64,000 bases of DNA from Rhodocyclales bacterium. Its GTDB lineage: Bacteria > Pseudomonadota > Gammaproteobacteria > Burkholderiales > Rhodocyclaceae. The stretch covers positions 310,001 to 374,000 of the forward strand of contig JACRLX010000021.1 in the NCBI GenBank assembly GCA_016235165.1, given 5' to 3'. Below the pieces are notes generated by a model. That model saw only the letters and a list, made by a program, of their open reading frames with translations, had not been told where the DNA came from and ran no database searches. This document shows, piece after piece, positions 46,500 through 56,086 of this stretch. Each line of letters begins with the position of its first letter. Within the stretch, counting starts at the first letter, position 1. The translations under genes and the position numbers were made by a program.

Positions 46500-47870
46500 A
46501 TGTCGGAAATCCTCACCCCACCCGCCGAAGACGACGCCGAAGCGCGCAGCCGCGCCGAGGAGCAGGAGACCCTGCGCGAGGTCGAGGATCTGGTTCGTCG
46601 CCAGGAATGGGCCGCGCTGCGCGCGCGCCTGGAACCGTTGGCACCGGAATCCGTGGCGCGCATCCTCGATGCCCTGCCGCCGGACGAGAGCGTCCAGGTC
46701 TGGGATCTGCTGGACAAGGAGCAGGGCGAGGATGTGCTCGACGAGATGTCGGAGGCACTCCAGGAATCGCTCGACGAGGAGCCCGACGAGCCGACCACCG
46801 CCGCCGCCGGCGACCTGCAGGGCACGCAGCAGGCCAGCGAAGCCACCCGTCGCCCGGTGATGATCAATGCCTTCGAACTGAGGAACGGGCGCCTGCGCCA
46901 GGTCCAGGTCGACAGCAAGGAAGACCTCGCCGCCACCGCCCCGATCTGGGTGGACCTGCTGGCACCGTCGAAGGAGGAACGGCAGTGGATCGAGGACGTC
47001 TTCGGCCTCGAACTGCCTGACGCCGACGACCTGACCGACATCGAGGAATCCGCCCGCTTTTACATCGAGGACAGCGGCGACGTGCATATGCACTCGGACT
47101 TCCTGCTGGACAAGGAAGACGAGTCGCGCAACGTGCCGGTGGCCTTCGTCCTGCACAACAACATCCTGTTCTCGATGCGCGACGAGGAACTGCCGGTGTT
47201 CCGCCTGCAGCGCCTGCGCGCGCGCATCCAGCCGGGCTATGTCACCGACGGCAAGGATGTGCTGCTCGACCTTTACGACGCCGACGTCGAGTACTCGGCG
47301 GATGCGCTGGAGGACATCTACGCCGAGCTGGAAAAGGTCAGCCGCACCGTGCTGACGCCGCAGGTCACCGACGATGAAGCCGCCGAAATCCTCTCCGACA
47401 TCGCCAAGGAGGAGGACCTCAACGGCCGCATCCGCCGCAACGTGCTGGACACGCGACGCGCGCTGTCCTTCCTGATGCGCAGCCGGCTGATGTCGACCGC
47501 CCAGCACGACGACGCGCGCCAGATCCTGCGCGACATCGATTCGCTGGACGGCCACACCTCCTTCCTCTTCGGCAAGATCAACTTCCTGATGGACGCCACG
47601 GTCGGCTTCATCAACATCAACCAGAACAAGCGCGTGTCCAAGCTGACCACCATCAGCGTGGTGTTCGTGCCGCTCAACATCATCGCCGGCATCGGCGGCA
47701 TGAGCGAGTTCTCGATGATGACCCAGGGCATTCCCTGGCCCGTGTCCTACGGCGCTTTCATCGCCGCGATGGGCCTCGTCGGCTGGGGCACCTACGTCAC
47801 GCTGCGCTGGCTGGAAACGCGCCGCGCTCGGCGCCTGCTGGCGGCCAACCGGGCGCGGCGCGAAGCCTGA
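46500..47870 (+). CDS. CorA-family divalent cation transporter with MgtE_N-like N-terminal domain
   Basis: A 456-residue protein. Residues about 22-85 (EWAALRARLEPLAPESVARI, then LDALPPDESVQVWDLLD) resemble the helical MgtE_N repeats that sense Mg2+ in MgtE channels. The rest is CorA-like: an alpha/beta cytoplasmic domain, a long stalk helix, and two C-terminal TM helices. Where CorA has the pore signature GMN, this protein reads GGMSEFSMM (G400, M401, S402). It probably moves Mg2+ or another divalent metal, but selectivity may differ. Follows mtgA by 17 bases. Confidence 0.85.
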   Translation: MSEILTPPAEDDAEARSRAEEQETLREVEDLVRRQEWAALRARLEPLAPESVARILDALPPDESVQVWDLLDKEQGEDVLDEMSEALQESLDEEPDEPTTAAAGDLQGTQQASEATRRPVMINAFELRNGRLRQVQVDSKEDLAATAPIWVDLLAPSKEERQWIEDVFGLELPDADDLTDIEESARFYIEDSGDVHMHSDFLLDKEDESRNVPVAFVLHNNILFSMRDEELPVFRLQRLRARIQPGYVTDGKDVLLDLYDADVEYSADALEDIYAELEKVSRTVLTPQVTDDEAAEILSDIAKEEDLNGRIRRNVLDTRRALSFLMRSRLMSTAQHDDARQILRDIDSLDGHTSFLFGKINFLMDATVGFININQNKRVSKLTTISVVFVPLNIIAGIGGMSEFSMMTQGIPWPVSYGAFIAAMGLVGWGTYVTLRWLETRRARRLLAANRARREA

Positions 47871-48209
47871 TTATTTCGTCACGAGTTTGAGGCCGAGGAT
47901 GCCGGCCACGATCAGGGCTATGCACACCAGCCGCGCCACCTCGCGCGACTCGTTGAACAGAAGCATGCCGAGGATCGCCGTGCCGACAGCGCCGACTCCC
48001 GTCCATACCGCATAGGCCGTGCCCACCGGCAGGGTCTTCAGCGACCAGGCCAGCAGGATCACCGACGCCGCCATCGCCGCCAGGGTCCAGGCACTCGGAA
48101 TCAGGCGCGTGAAACCCCCGGTGTATTTGAGGCCGATGGCCCAGGCGATTTCGCACAGGCCGGCGACCAGCAGCACGGCCCAAGCGGCGGGTACGCCCAG
48201 CGTCGGCAT
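47871..48209 (-). CDS. SMR-family exporter, Gdx/SugE-like
   Basis: A 112-residue four-TM small multidrug resistance protein. The conserved Glu is in [20 protein letters not shown], and [21 protein letters not shown] matches the Gdx (SugE) subgroup, which exports guanidinium. No guanidine riboswitch is evident, since the gene lies 23 bases behind hemL. It abuts the convergent corA-like gene with no bases between stops. Confidence 0.88.
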   Translation of the reverse strand: MPTLGVPAAWAVLLVAGLCEIAWAIGLKYTGGFTRLIPSAWTLAAMAASVILLAWSLKTLPVGTAYAVWTGVGAVGTAILGMLLFNESREVARLVCIALIVAGILGLKLVTK

Positions 48210-48232
48210 CGCCGTGTCGCCAGCGCCGACTC

Positions 48233-49510
48233 TCAGCCGCGGGCGAAGATCGCCTCGGCCGCGGCCACGGTCGCCGCGATGTCGGCCTCGCTGTGGGCGG
48301 CCGAAACAAAGCCGGCCTCGAAGGCCGAGGGTGCCAGATACACGCCGGCATCGAGCATGGCGTGGAAGAAGCGGTTGAAGGCTTCCTTGTCCGAGGCCAT
48401 CACTTCGGCATACGAGGTCGGAGGCGTCGCCGCGAAGTACACGCCGAACATGCCGCCCACGGACTGCGCGCTGAACTTGACGCCGTGCTTCGTCGCCGCG
48501 CCGGCGAGCCCGTCGACCAGCGATTTGGTGCGGGCCGCGAGGGCTTCATAAAACCCGGGCGCGGCGATCTTCTTCAGCGTCACCAGGCCCGCCGCCACCG
48601 ACAGCGGATTGCCCGACAGCGTCCCGGCCTGATACACCGGGCCCAGGGGCGCGATCTTTTCCATGATCTCGCGGCGACCGCCGAAGGCACCCAGCGGCAT
48701 GCCGCCGCCGACCACCTTGCCGAAAGTCGACAGGTCAGGCGTGATGCCGTACAGGCCCTGGGCCGAGCCGGGGCCGACACGAAAACCGGTCATCACCTCG
48801 TCGAAGATCAGCAGGGCGCCGTGCCGGGTGCACAGCTCGCGCATGGCGGCGAGAAATTCCGGCTTGGGTGCGATCAAATTCATGTTGCCGGCCACCGGCT
48901 CGACGATCACGCAGGCGATGGTCTGGCCGTGTTTGGCAAAGGCGTCCGCCAGGCCCTGGGCGTCGTTGTAGTCGAGCACCAGGGTGTGCTGCGCCAGGTC
49001 GGCGGGCACGCCGGCCGAGGACGGATTGCCGAAGGTCAGTAATCCGGAGCCGGCCTTGACCAGCAGGCTGTCGCCGTGGCCGTGATAGCAGCCTTCGAAC
49101 TTGACGATCACATCGCGGCCGGTGAAGCCGCGGGCGAGGCGGATCGCGCTCATGGTGGCTTCGGTACCGGAGGACACCAGGCGCACCATGTCCATGCTCG
49201 GCACGCGCTGCACCAGCAATTCGGCGAGTTCGATCTCGGCCTCGGTCGGCGCGCCGAAGGAAAGACCCTTTGCCGCCGCCTGCTGCACGGCCGCGACGGT
49301 GTCCGGATCGGCGTGGCCGAGGATCAGCGGCCCCCAGGAGCCGACATAGTCGAGGTAGGCCTTGCCATCGGCATCCCAGATGCGGGAACCCTCGCCGCGG
49401 GTAAAGAAACGCGGCGCGCCGCCCACCGAACGGAAGGCGCGGACGGGTGAATTGACGCCACCGGGAATGGTCCCTTGGGCGCGGGAGAAGAGGGCTTCGT
49501 TGCGTGACAT
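48233..49510 (-). CDS. hemL: Glutamate-1-semialdehyde 2,1-aminomutase
   Basis: A 425-residue class III PLP enzyme. The PLP lysine is in [20 protein letters not shown], and [19 protein letters not shown] is the cofactor-binding Asp segment. It converts glutamate-1-semialdehyde to 5-aminolevulinate for tetrapyrroles. It starts [18 protein letters not shown] and lies 60 bases downstream of thiE. Confidence 0.95.
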   Translation of the reverse strand: MSRNEALFSRAQGTIPGGVNSPVRAFRSVGGAPRFFTRGEGSRIWDADGKAYLDYVGSWGPLILGHADPDTVAAVQQAAAKGLSFGAPTEAEIELAELLVQRVPSMDMVRLVSSGTEATMSAIRLARGFTGRDVIVKFEGCYHGHGDSLLVKAGSGLLTFGNPSSAGVPADLAQHTLVLDYNDAQGLADAFAKHGQTIACVIVEPVAGNMNLIAPKPEFLAAMRELCTRHGALLIFDEVMTGFRVGPGSAQGLYGITPDLSTFGKVVGGGMPLGAFGGRREIMEKIAPLGPVYQAGTLSGNPLSVAAGLVTLKKIAAPGFYEALAARTKSLVDGLAGAATKHGVKFSAQSVGGMFGVYFAATPPTSYAEVMASDKEAFNRFFHAMLDAGVYLAPSAFEAGFVSAAHSEADIAATVAAAEAIFARG

Positions 49511-49570
49511 TTTCAGGGACCAGGGATCAGAAAGCAGTATGCGACAGGCTGTTTGCCCGACGCGGGCGGC

Positions 49571-50200
49571 TCAGGGCATTGCGGCGAAAAGATTCTGGTA
49601 GGCCTCGGCGCGCGCCTTGATGTCCATGGCATCGAACAGGTCGCTGACCACGGCCAGCGCGTCGGCGCCGGCCTCTATCAGCTGCGGCGCGTTTTCCAGC
49701 GTGACGCCGCCGATGGCGACCACCGGCAAGCCGAAACGGCGCGCCTGGCCGAGGATTTCCAGCGGCGCGCGAACGGTGTCGGGCTTGCTGCGCGATGGGA
49801 ACATGCTGCCGAAGGCGATGTAGTCGGCGCCGGCCCTGGCGGCCTCCTCGCCGAGCGCCAAGTCGTTGTAGCAGGAAACGCCGAGCAGGCGCTTCGGGCC
49901 CAGCGCCTCGCGCGCCGCCAACAGCGATCCGCCCGGCGCGTCGCCACGACCGAGATGGGCGCCGTCGGCGCCGATCTCCACGGCCAGCCAGACGTCATCG
50001 TTGATGATCAGGCGGGCGCCGGCACCATGGCAAATGCGCAGCATTTCAGCCGCCTGGGCACGGCGCAAGGCACGCGGCGCAGCCTTGTTGCGGTACTGGA
50101 CGTAGGGCGTGCCGCCGTCGAGCGCGGCCTTCACCAGCGCCGACAGGCGCGGCAACAGCATGTCGTCGACCGTGACCGCGCACAGGCCGCTGACCTTCAC
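49571..50200 (-). CDS. thiE: Thiamine-phosphate synthase
   Basis: A 209-residue TIM barrel. It has VQYRNKAAPRALRRAQA (pyrophosphate-binding Arg/Lys), LIINDDVWLAVEIGADGAHLG and DYIAFGSMFPSRSKP, followed by PVVAIGGVTLENAPQLIEAG. It joins HMP-PP and the thiazole phosphate to form thiamine phosphate. It follows thiD by 33 bases. Confidence 0.93.
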   Translation of the reverse strand: MKVSGLCAVTVDDMLLPRLSALVKAALDGGTPYVQYRNKAAPRALRRAQAAEMLRICHGAGARLIINDDVWLAVEIGADGAHLGRGDAPGGSLLAAREALGPKRLLGVSCYNDLALGEEAARAGADYIAFGSMFPSRSKPDTVRAPLEILGQARRFGLPVVAIGGVTLENAPQLIEAGADALAVVSDLFDAMDIKARAEAYQNLFAAMP

Positions 50201-50233
50201 GCCCGTCCCCCAGTCGCCAGCTTCGCGCGCCGT

Positions 50234-51085
50234 TCAGCCGTCCGCGGCATCGTCCTCGTCCTCCCTTGACCAGAATAGCCGATCCGGAATGAATTGTCCC
50301 ATGCCCGGCCGGTATCCGGCGGACAAGGTACGCCAAGTGTACTCCTGGGCACCTTGCACCGCGTCGCCGATTTCCGCGCCGCAGGCGAGATAGGCCGCCA
50401 CCGCCGAGGCCAGGGTGCAGCCGGAGCCGTGATAGCTGCCGGGCAGGCGTTCCCAGCGATCGCTGCGGATCACGCCATGGCTGCCGTAGAGGGTGTTAAC
50501 CACCTGCGCCGTTCCTTCGTGGGTGCCGGTCACCAGCACCTGCTCGCATCCGGCATCGAGCAAACCACGCGCGCAATCCGCCAATCCCGCTTCGCGCCGG
50601 TGGCCTTCGCCGACCCCGAGTTGCTGCGCCAGGCGCCGCGCTTCCAGGCTGTTGGGGGTGATCAGCGTAGTCTGCGGCAGCAGCAGGCCGATCATGGCCT
50701 CGATCATTTCTTCGTCGGCAAACTGGTCGCCACGCCCGGAAGCCAGCACCGGATCCAGCACCAGCGGTATCGCTGGGTAATCCGCCACCACCTCGGCGAT
50801 CGCCGCGATCACCTCGACGCTGCCCAGCAACCCGATCTTGAACGCCGCCACCGGCATGTCTTCCAACAGTGCCCGCGCCTGGTCCGCCACCCAACCCGAA
50901 TCGATGGGCAGCACACCCTCGACTCCGGTGGTGTCCTGCACCGTGATGGCGGTCAACACCGACAGCGGATGGCAGCCCAGGCTGGCCACGGTCAGGATAT
51001 CGGCCTGGATGCCGGCGCCGCCGGTCGGGTCGGAAGCGGCAAAACTGAGCACGGCAGGCGGTGCGGTGGCGGGGGCGGCAATCAT
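50234..51085 (-). CDS. thiD: Hydroxymethylpyrimidine/phosphomethylpyrimidine kinase
   Basis: A 283-residue ribokinase-fold enzyme. SDPTGGAGIQADI is the ThiD N-terminal signature, LVLDPVLASGRGDQF and the anion hole GSYHGSGCTLASAVAAYLA with the catalytic Asp region replaced by the usual GTGC-type loop (here GSGC). It phosphorylates HMP and HMP-P for ThiE. It is first of the minus-strand thiD-thiE-hemL-gdx run; a TAAAAT -10 lies upstream. Confidence 0.93.
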   Translation of the reverse strand: MIAAPATAPPAVLSFAASDPTGGAGIQADILTVASLGCHPLSVLTAITVQDTTGVEGVLPIDSGWVADQARALLEDMPVAAFKIGLLGSVEVIAAIAEVVADYPAIPLVLDPVLASGRGDQFADEEMIEAMIGLLLPQTTLITPNSLEARRLAQQLGVGEGHRREAGLADCARGLLDAGCEQVLVTGTHEGTAQVVNTLYGSHGVIRSDRWERLPGSYHGSGCTLASAVAAYLACGAEIGDAVQGAQEYTWRTLSAGYRPGMGQFIPDRLFWSREDEDDAADG

Positions 51086-51400
51086 CGGGCGCGGAAGCGT
51101 TCCGGCAGGAAAGGAAAGGGAACGGCCGAATTTTAGCCGATGGCCTTTGCCCGCCCGGAAGTCGCCCGGCCTTCACAAAATTCCCACAGGCGGCCCTATT
51201 GCCTGCGGAATATGCGCCAAGGGTGCTTTGCAAGCGCAAGAATCTAAGTATGATTACAACTTGCAGTGCTTAGCTGAAGAACATTGACAACATGCGGGCG
51301 GGGGATGAATGGCAAACGCCATGGCGGCAACTTGTGACGGCACCAGCTTGCGCCGGCTTGTACTCCCGGGATTCGAACCGTTGATTCGGCTTGGAGTAAT
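51086..51400. other. 315-base divergent intergenic region between thiD and pilG
   Basis: No gene is visible. On the minus strand TAAAAT (51135-51130) is a likely -10 for thiD. On the plus strand TTGACA (51284-51289) is a perfect -35 but only weak -10 matches follow (for example ATGAAT at 51305). The region 51235-51290 is AT-richer than its surroundings. No TPP-riboswitch motifs were found before thiD. TTGGAG (51391-51396) is the ribosome-binding site of pilG. Confidence 0.5.
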
Positions 51401-51793
51401 GTGAGCGGGACACCTAAGCTCTCCGGCATCAAGGTAATGGTGATCGACGATTCGAACACCATCCGCAAGACCGCCGAGATATTTCTGCTGCAGGCCGGTG
51501 CCCAGGTGGTTCTGGCGGAAGACGGATTCGACGCGCTGGCGAAGATCAACGATCACCAGCCGCACGTGGTCTTCTGCGACATCCTGATGCCGCGTCTGGA
51601 CGGCTACCAAACCTGCGCACTGATCAAAAAGAATCCGAAATTCTCCGCCACGCCGGTAATCATGCTCTCGTCGAAGGACGGCCTGTTCGACCGCGCGCGC
51701 GGCCGCATGGTCGGGTCCGACGAGTACCTGACCAAGCCCTTCACCAAGGACAGCCTGCTCAAGACCGTTGCCGACCACGCTGGTGGCGGCTGA
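51401..51793 (+). CDS. pilG: Twitching-motility response regulator PilG
   Basis: A 130-residue stand-alone receiver. Acidic pocket D16-D17 in VMVIDDSNTIRKTAE, phosphoacceptor D60 in VFCDILMPRLDGYQ, and Lys in YLTKPFTK. PilG is phosphorylated by ChpA and promotes pilus extension. The GTG start has TTGGAG 4 bases upstream; the overlapping ATG is followed immediately by a stop. First gene of the pilGHIJ-chpA operon. Confidence 0.93.
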   Translation: MSGTPKLSGIKVMVIDDSNTIRKTAEIFLLQAGAQVVLAEDGFDALAKINDHQPHVVFCDILMPRLDGYQTCALIKKNPKFSATPVIMLSSKDGLFDRARGRMVGSDEYLTKPFTKDSLLKTVADHAGGG

Positions 51794-51820
51794 CCATTTT
51801 CCAGTTGCGAGGAATACATC

Positions 51821-52186
51821 ATGCCCATCAAGACCATACTGATCGTCGACGACTCTCCCACCGAGCGCCACATCCTCTCCGAGATGCTGACCGGCGCGGG
51901 CTATCAGGTAAGCACTGCCGAAAGCGGCGACGAGGGCATTGCCCGCGCCAAGCAGATCAAGCCGGATCTGGTGCTGATGGACGTCGTGATGCCCGGCACC
52001 AACGGTTTCCAGGCTACCCGCGCGCTGTCGAAGGACGAGGAAACCAAGAATATTCCGGTCATCATGTGCACCACCAAGAACCAGGAAACCGACAAGCTCT
52101 GGGGTATGCGCCAGGGCGCCCAGGACTATGTCACCAAGCCGGTCGATGGGCCGGCGCTACTGGCCAAGATCGCTGCGCTCGGATAA
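51821..52186 (+). CDS. pilH: Twitching-motility response regulator PilH
   Basis: A 121-residue receiver with D10-D11 in TILIVDDSPTERHILSEML, phosphoacceptor D54 in LVLMDVVMPGTNGFQ, and the Lys in YVTKPVDG. PilH opposes PilG in control of pilus retraction. The stop shares a base with the pilI start (TAATG). Confidence 0.93.
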   Translation: MPIKTILIVDDSPTERHILSEMLTGAGYQVSTAESGDEGIARAKQIKPDLVLMDVVMPGTNGFQATRALSKDEETKNIPVIMCTTKNQETDKLWGMRQGAQDYVTKPVDGPALLAKIAALG

Positions 52187-52728
52187 TGGCAAAACGCATC
52201 AGCCTGCGCGAGTTCCAGCAGAACCTCTCCGATCGCCTGGTGTCGGCCCGGCGCGGCGAGGGCGGCAATGCCCTGCTCGGCATCGAGTCGGGTGCCGACG
52301 AGCTGACGGGTGGAAGCCGCTGGCTGATCGATCTGGCCGACTCCGGCGAGGTCACGCCGCTGCCGGAACTCACCCCGGCGCCGCTGACCAAGCCCTGGTT
52401 CACCGGCATCGCCAACATTCGCGGCGTGCTCTACAGCGTGGTCGATTTCGCCGCCTGGCGCGGTGGCGCGCCTACGCCGATCAACGCCCAGTCGCGCCTG
52501 CTGCTGATCGGCGCCCGCCAGGGCATCAACAGCGCGCTGCTGGTGCGCCGCGCCCTCGGTTTGCGGCCGCAGCTGGAAATGCGCGCCACCGGTGAAGTGC
52601 GCACCGGCATCGGTGAAACCGCGCCCTGGCTGGGGGGGCGTTTCAAGGATGCGCAGGATGTGGTCTGGACCCAGTTGCGCATTCCTGCCCTGCTGGCCGA
52701 TCCACGCTACCTAGATATTGCGCTTTGA
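52186..52728 (+). CDS. pilI: CheW-like adaptor PilI
   Basis: A 180-residue CheW-domain protein: LTKPWFTGIANIRGVLYSVV is the CheW core and SRLLLIGARQGINSALLV follows. It couples the PilJ receptor to the ChpA kinase. In-frame sequence before ATG 52186 lies within pilH and is not counted. Confidence 0.9.
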   Translation: MAKRISLREFQQNLSDRLVSARRGEGGNALLGIESGADELTGGSRWLIDLADSGEVTPLPELTPAPLTKPWFTGIANIRGVLYSVVDFAAWRGGAPTPINAQSRLLLIGARQGINSALLVRRALGLRPQLEMRATGEVRTGIGETAPWLGGRFKDAQDVVWTQLRIPALLADPRYLDIAL

Positions 52729-52749
52729 GCGCACCGGAGAGGAAAGACC

Positions 52750-54786
52750 ATGGCCTTCAATCTGCCCTTCAAACTGCCAAGCTTTGATCGAAGAAAGCCC
52801 AGGGATCCCCGCGCCGGCGGCGGCGCGGCGCCGATGATCGAAAGGCGTGGCCAAGGCAAGATGCCCCTGATCGGGCATCTGGCCATCGATACACAGTTCC
52901 GCATCCTGGGCAGTGTCTTCCTCATCAGCCTGCTGATCTCGATCGCCGCCATCTTCATGCAGGTACAGGCCACGGCACGCGGCACTACCTTCCTTTCGGT
53001 GGCCAGCCATATTGCGCCGCTGACGCACCAGATTCCGAAGGCGGCGCTGGCGGCCATGGAAGGCCAGAAGGACGGTTTTTCCGAACTGCGCGAAGCGCGC
53101 GATTCCTTTGGCAAGTTGCTGGAGAGCCTGCTGGAAGGCGGCGAGATCAAGGGCGTCAAGGTTGCCGCCACCAGCCCCGAGGCGCGCCCGGCGCTCGACG
53201 CGCTGCGCGAGGCCTGGGTCAAGCAGAACGATGCCATCAATCTGGTACTCGCCAGCGAAAACCGCCTCACTGCGATCAACCGGCTGGCGGTCGAAGCCGC
53301 GATTCGCGGCCATGCCATGACCGAAGCGGCGGAGGCGGCCGGCGGGCGCCTGCCCATGCTGACCGAGCGCATCCTGCGCGGCGCCCATCAACTGGCCTGG
53401 GCTCCCGGCTTCGACGAAGCCGTGGCGACGCAATTGGCCAAGGACCTCCCCACCGCACAGGAACTCGCGGCCGCCGAATCGCCGCTGGGCCTCGGCTTCA
53501 AGGCGATGATGGCGGCGGTGCCGGCCCTCAGCGGCGAGCTCAAGCCTCTGGTCCAGGCGCGCAAGACCGGATCGGGTCTGCAGAACGGATTTCGCACCAT
53601 GGCCGGTCACGCCGATGCCCTGGTCAATGCCTACGAAAAGGAAATCGCCGAACAGGATTTTTCGTCCTTCTCGGCAGCGATCTTCGGTTCCTTCGCGTTG
53701 CTGATGCTGGTACTGATGGTCAAGGCCTTCAACGACGAAGGCGTGCGCCGTTCCGGCGAAGCCGAACAGCAGCGGCGCATTGCCGAGGCGGAGAAAGATG
53801 CCACCCAGGGCGCCATTCTGCGGCTGATGAACGAAATGGGCGACCTGGCAGACGGCGACCTCACGGTGCGCGCCACGGTATCCGAGGACATCACGGGCGC
53901 CATTGCCGACTCGGTGAACTACACGATTGAGGAACTCGCCGTACTGGTGCGCGGCATCAACGACGCCGCCGAGCGCGTGACCAGCGCCTCGAACGCTGCG
54001 CAATCCACGTCCAACGAACTGCTGGCCGCGACCAAGGTGCAGTCCGAAGAGATCATGAGCGCCAACGCCACGGTTCTGGACATGGCCAAGTCGATGGAAG
54101 CGGTGTCATCCTCGGCTCTCGAATCCGCCCGCGTCGCGAATGCCTCACTGGAAGCCGCGCGCAAGGGCTCCTCGGCCGTGTCGAACTCGATTTCGGGCAT
54201 GAACGACATCCGCACCCAGATCCAGGAGACATCGAAACGGATCAAGCGCCTTGGCGAATCCTCGCAGGAGATCGGCGAAATCGTGGAACTGATCTCGGAC
54301 ATTACCGAGCAGACCAACGTGCTGGCCTTGAACGCGGCGATCCAGGCGGCATCCGCCGGCGAAGCCGGCCGCGGCTTCTCGGTAGTTGCCGAGGAAGTGC
54401 AGCGACTGGCCGAACGCTCCGCCGAGGCGACAAAACAGATCGCAGCCATCGTCAAGACAATTCAGACCGACACCCACGACGCCGTGGCGGCCATGGAATA
54501 TTCGACGCAGGGCGTGGTGGAAGGAGCCAAGCTGTCCGATGCCGCCGGCCAGGCGCTGTCGGAGATCTCCAGCGTGTCGCAGGATCTGGCGCGCCTGATT
54601 CAGAAGATCTCCTCCGATACGCAAACGCAGGCCGACATCGCGACCAAGGTGGCCTCGTCCATGCAGCACATTTTGCAGATCACCGGCCAGACCACCACCA
54701 GCACGCAGCAGACCGCCGTGTCGATTGGCGAATTGACGGAACTTGCCGCGGAGCTGAAGGGTTCGGTCTCCGGCTTCAAGGTTTGA
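52750..54786 (+). CDS. pilJ: Methyl-accepting chemoreceptor PilJ
   Basis: A 678-residue receptor. TM1 is about residues 45-68 ([18 protein letters not shown]), a helical periplasmic PilJ domain follows, TM2 is about 307-325 ([11 protein letters not shown]), then a HAMP-like segment ([18 protein letters not shown]). The signalling tip is [20 protein letters not shown] then [18 protein letters not shown]. It senses pilus or surface signals for the Chp kinase. Confidence 0.93.
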   Translation: MAFNLPFKLPSFDRRKPRDPRAGGGAAPMIERRGQGKMPLIGHLAIDTQFRILGSVFLISLLISIAAIFMQVQATARGTTFLSVASHIAPLTHQIPKAALAAMEGQKDGFSELREARDSFGKLLESLLEGGEIKGVKVAATSPEARPALDALREAWVKQNDAINLVLASENRLTAINRLAVEAAIRGHAMTEAAEAAGGRLPMLTERILRGAHQLAWAPGFDEAVATQLAKDLPTAQELAAAESPLGLGFKAMMAAVPALSGELKPLVQARKTGSGLQNGFRTMAGHADALVNAYEKEIAEQDFSSFSAAIFGSFALLMLVLMVKAFNDEGVRRSGEAEQQRRIAEAEKDATQGAILRLMNEMGDLADGDLTVRATVSEDITGAIADSVNYTIEELAVLVRGINDAAERVTSASNAAQSTSNELLAATKVQSEEIMSANATVLDMAKSMEAVSSSALESARVANASLEAARKGSSAVSNSISGMNDIRTQIQETSKRIKRLGESSQEIGEIVELISDITEQTNVLALNAAIQAASAGEAGRGFSVVAEEVQRLAERSAEATKQIAAIVKTIQTDTHDAVAAMEYSTQGVVEGAKLSDAAGQALSEISSVSQDLARLIQKISSDTQTQADIATKVASSMQHILQITGQTTTSTQQTAVSIGELTELAAELKGSVSGFKV

Positions 54787-54826
54787 TACACCGCAGCCCG
54801 GGTCCAACCAACAACAACCAGCCCTC

Positions 54827-56068
54827 ATGAGCGTGGAACTGGATATCGGCCCGCTGTCCTGGGTCAAGGGAGAAATCGACCTTGCCCTCGAACGCGCGGG
54901 CGAGAGCCTCGCGGCCTGCGCCGCCGACCCGGCGGGCAACGGCCTGGCCAAGGCGCGCGCCAGCATGCACCAGGCGCACGGTGCGCTGGCCATCGTCGGC
55001 CTCGAAGGCATCACCGAGTTCGCCGATGCCATCGAACAGTTGCTCGCCGCGCTGGGCGACGGTTCGGCCAAGGATGCCACTGCGGCGATAGCCGCCGCGC
55101 AAACGGGATTCCAGGCCCTGCGCGCCTATCTCGACGACCTCATGGCCGGCCATCCGGACCAGCCGCTGAAACTGATCGGCGCGTATTCGGCCATGGCTGT
55201 GGCGCGCGGACTGGCGGCACCCGGCCCCGCCGCCCTGTTCTTCCCCGATCTGACGCAACGCCCGCCGAAACGCGAAAAAGATCCGCCCGCCCTTGCCGCC
55301 GAGGCCCTCGCCGCAAGGATCAAGGCGGCGCGCCTGGGCTTCGAACGCGGTCTCCTGAAGTGGCTCAAGGGAGAATCCAGGGGCGCTGCCGAAATGAAGG
55401 TCTCGACCGCGATGATCGAGATGACACGCGGCACGCCGGCGGCGCGTGCCTATTGGTGGGTATCGATCGGCGTGCTGGATGCGATGGCAGCCGGCGGCCT
55501 GCCGGATGCCGGCGAAGCCAAGCGCTTTGCCATGCGCCTCGGTGCCCTGGTCAAAAAGCTCGGTGAAGGGCAAACCGAGGTTCCGGAGCCGGCACTGCGC
55601 GAGGCGCTCTACTTGGCCGCCTGCGCCACCGCGGGGGGCGATGCCCTGGCCGTGGTCCGCGCCGCGTATCGGCTGGAGGGCATGGTCCCCACCGCCACTC
55701 CATCCGAGACCGAGCGACTGCTGCCTGTCATCCGCCGCCTGCGCGAGCTGCTGACTGGTGCCAAGGACGACTGGAACCGGCTCTGTGCCGGCACCGCCGC
55801 CGCGCTGCCGCCATTTCACGAACGCACCGCAAAGATCGCCGAAGAAGGTGCCGCCACCGGCCAGGCCGATTACCGGCGGCTGACTGCGGCCATCCTCGAC
55901 AGCGCCGACCGCCTGCGTCGCGATCCCTCGCGCCATAACGAAACGATGGCGCTCGAAATGGCCACCGCCTTGCTGCTGGCCGAATCGGCGCTGGAGAACT
56001 TCCAGTCCCTCGATGCCGATTTTGCGCATTCGACGGATGCCGTGATCGAACGCTTGGCGGCGGTCTAA
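54827..56068 (+). CDS. N-terminal fragment of ChpA/PilL hybrid kinase (FimL-like region)
   Basis: A 413-residue product that matches the N-terminal part of ChpA/PilL: LDIGPLSWVKGEIDLALERA and then a degenerate Hpt-like helix MHQAHGALAIVGLEGITEF. Later helices resemble FimL. It has no catalytic domain. It ends at TAA 56066-56068, and the next gene starts 18 bases later in the same reading frame, exactly where a full ChpA would continue. So chpA is split by one stop codon, through mutation, sequencing error or a genuine two-subunit arrangement. Confidence 0.8.
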   Translation: MSVELDIGPLSWVKGEIDLALERAGESLAACAADPAGNGLAKARASMHQAHGALAIVGLEGITEFADAIEQLLAALGDGSAKDATAAIAAAQTGFQALRAYLDDLMAGHPDQPLKLIGAYSAMAVARGLAAPGPAALFFPDLTQRPPKREKDPPALAAEALAARIKAARLGFERGLLKWLKGESRGAAEMKVSTAMIEMTRGTPAARAYWWVSIGVLDAMAAGGLPDAGEAKRFAMRLGALVKKLGEGQTEVPEPALREALYLAACATAGGDALAVVRAAYRLEGMVPTATPSETERLLPVIRRLRELLTGAKDDWNRLCAGTAAALPPFHERTAKIAEEGAATGQADYRRLTAAILDSADRLRRDPSRHNETMALEMATALLLAESALENFQSLDADFAHSTDAVIERLAAV

Positions 56069-56086
56069 CGCGGCGAGGAACTGGGC

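Noticed and set aside
51365-51380. tRNA-like T-loop sequence (GGTTCGAATCCCGGG on the minus strand)
   Set aside because: The flanking bases do not pair as a T stem, and no acceptor, anticodon or D arm can be drawn around it.
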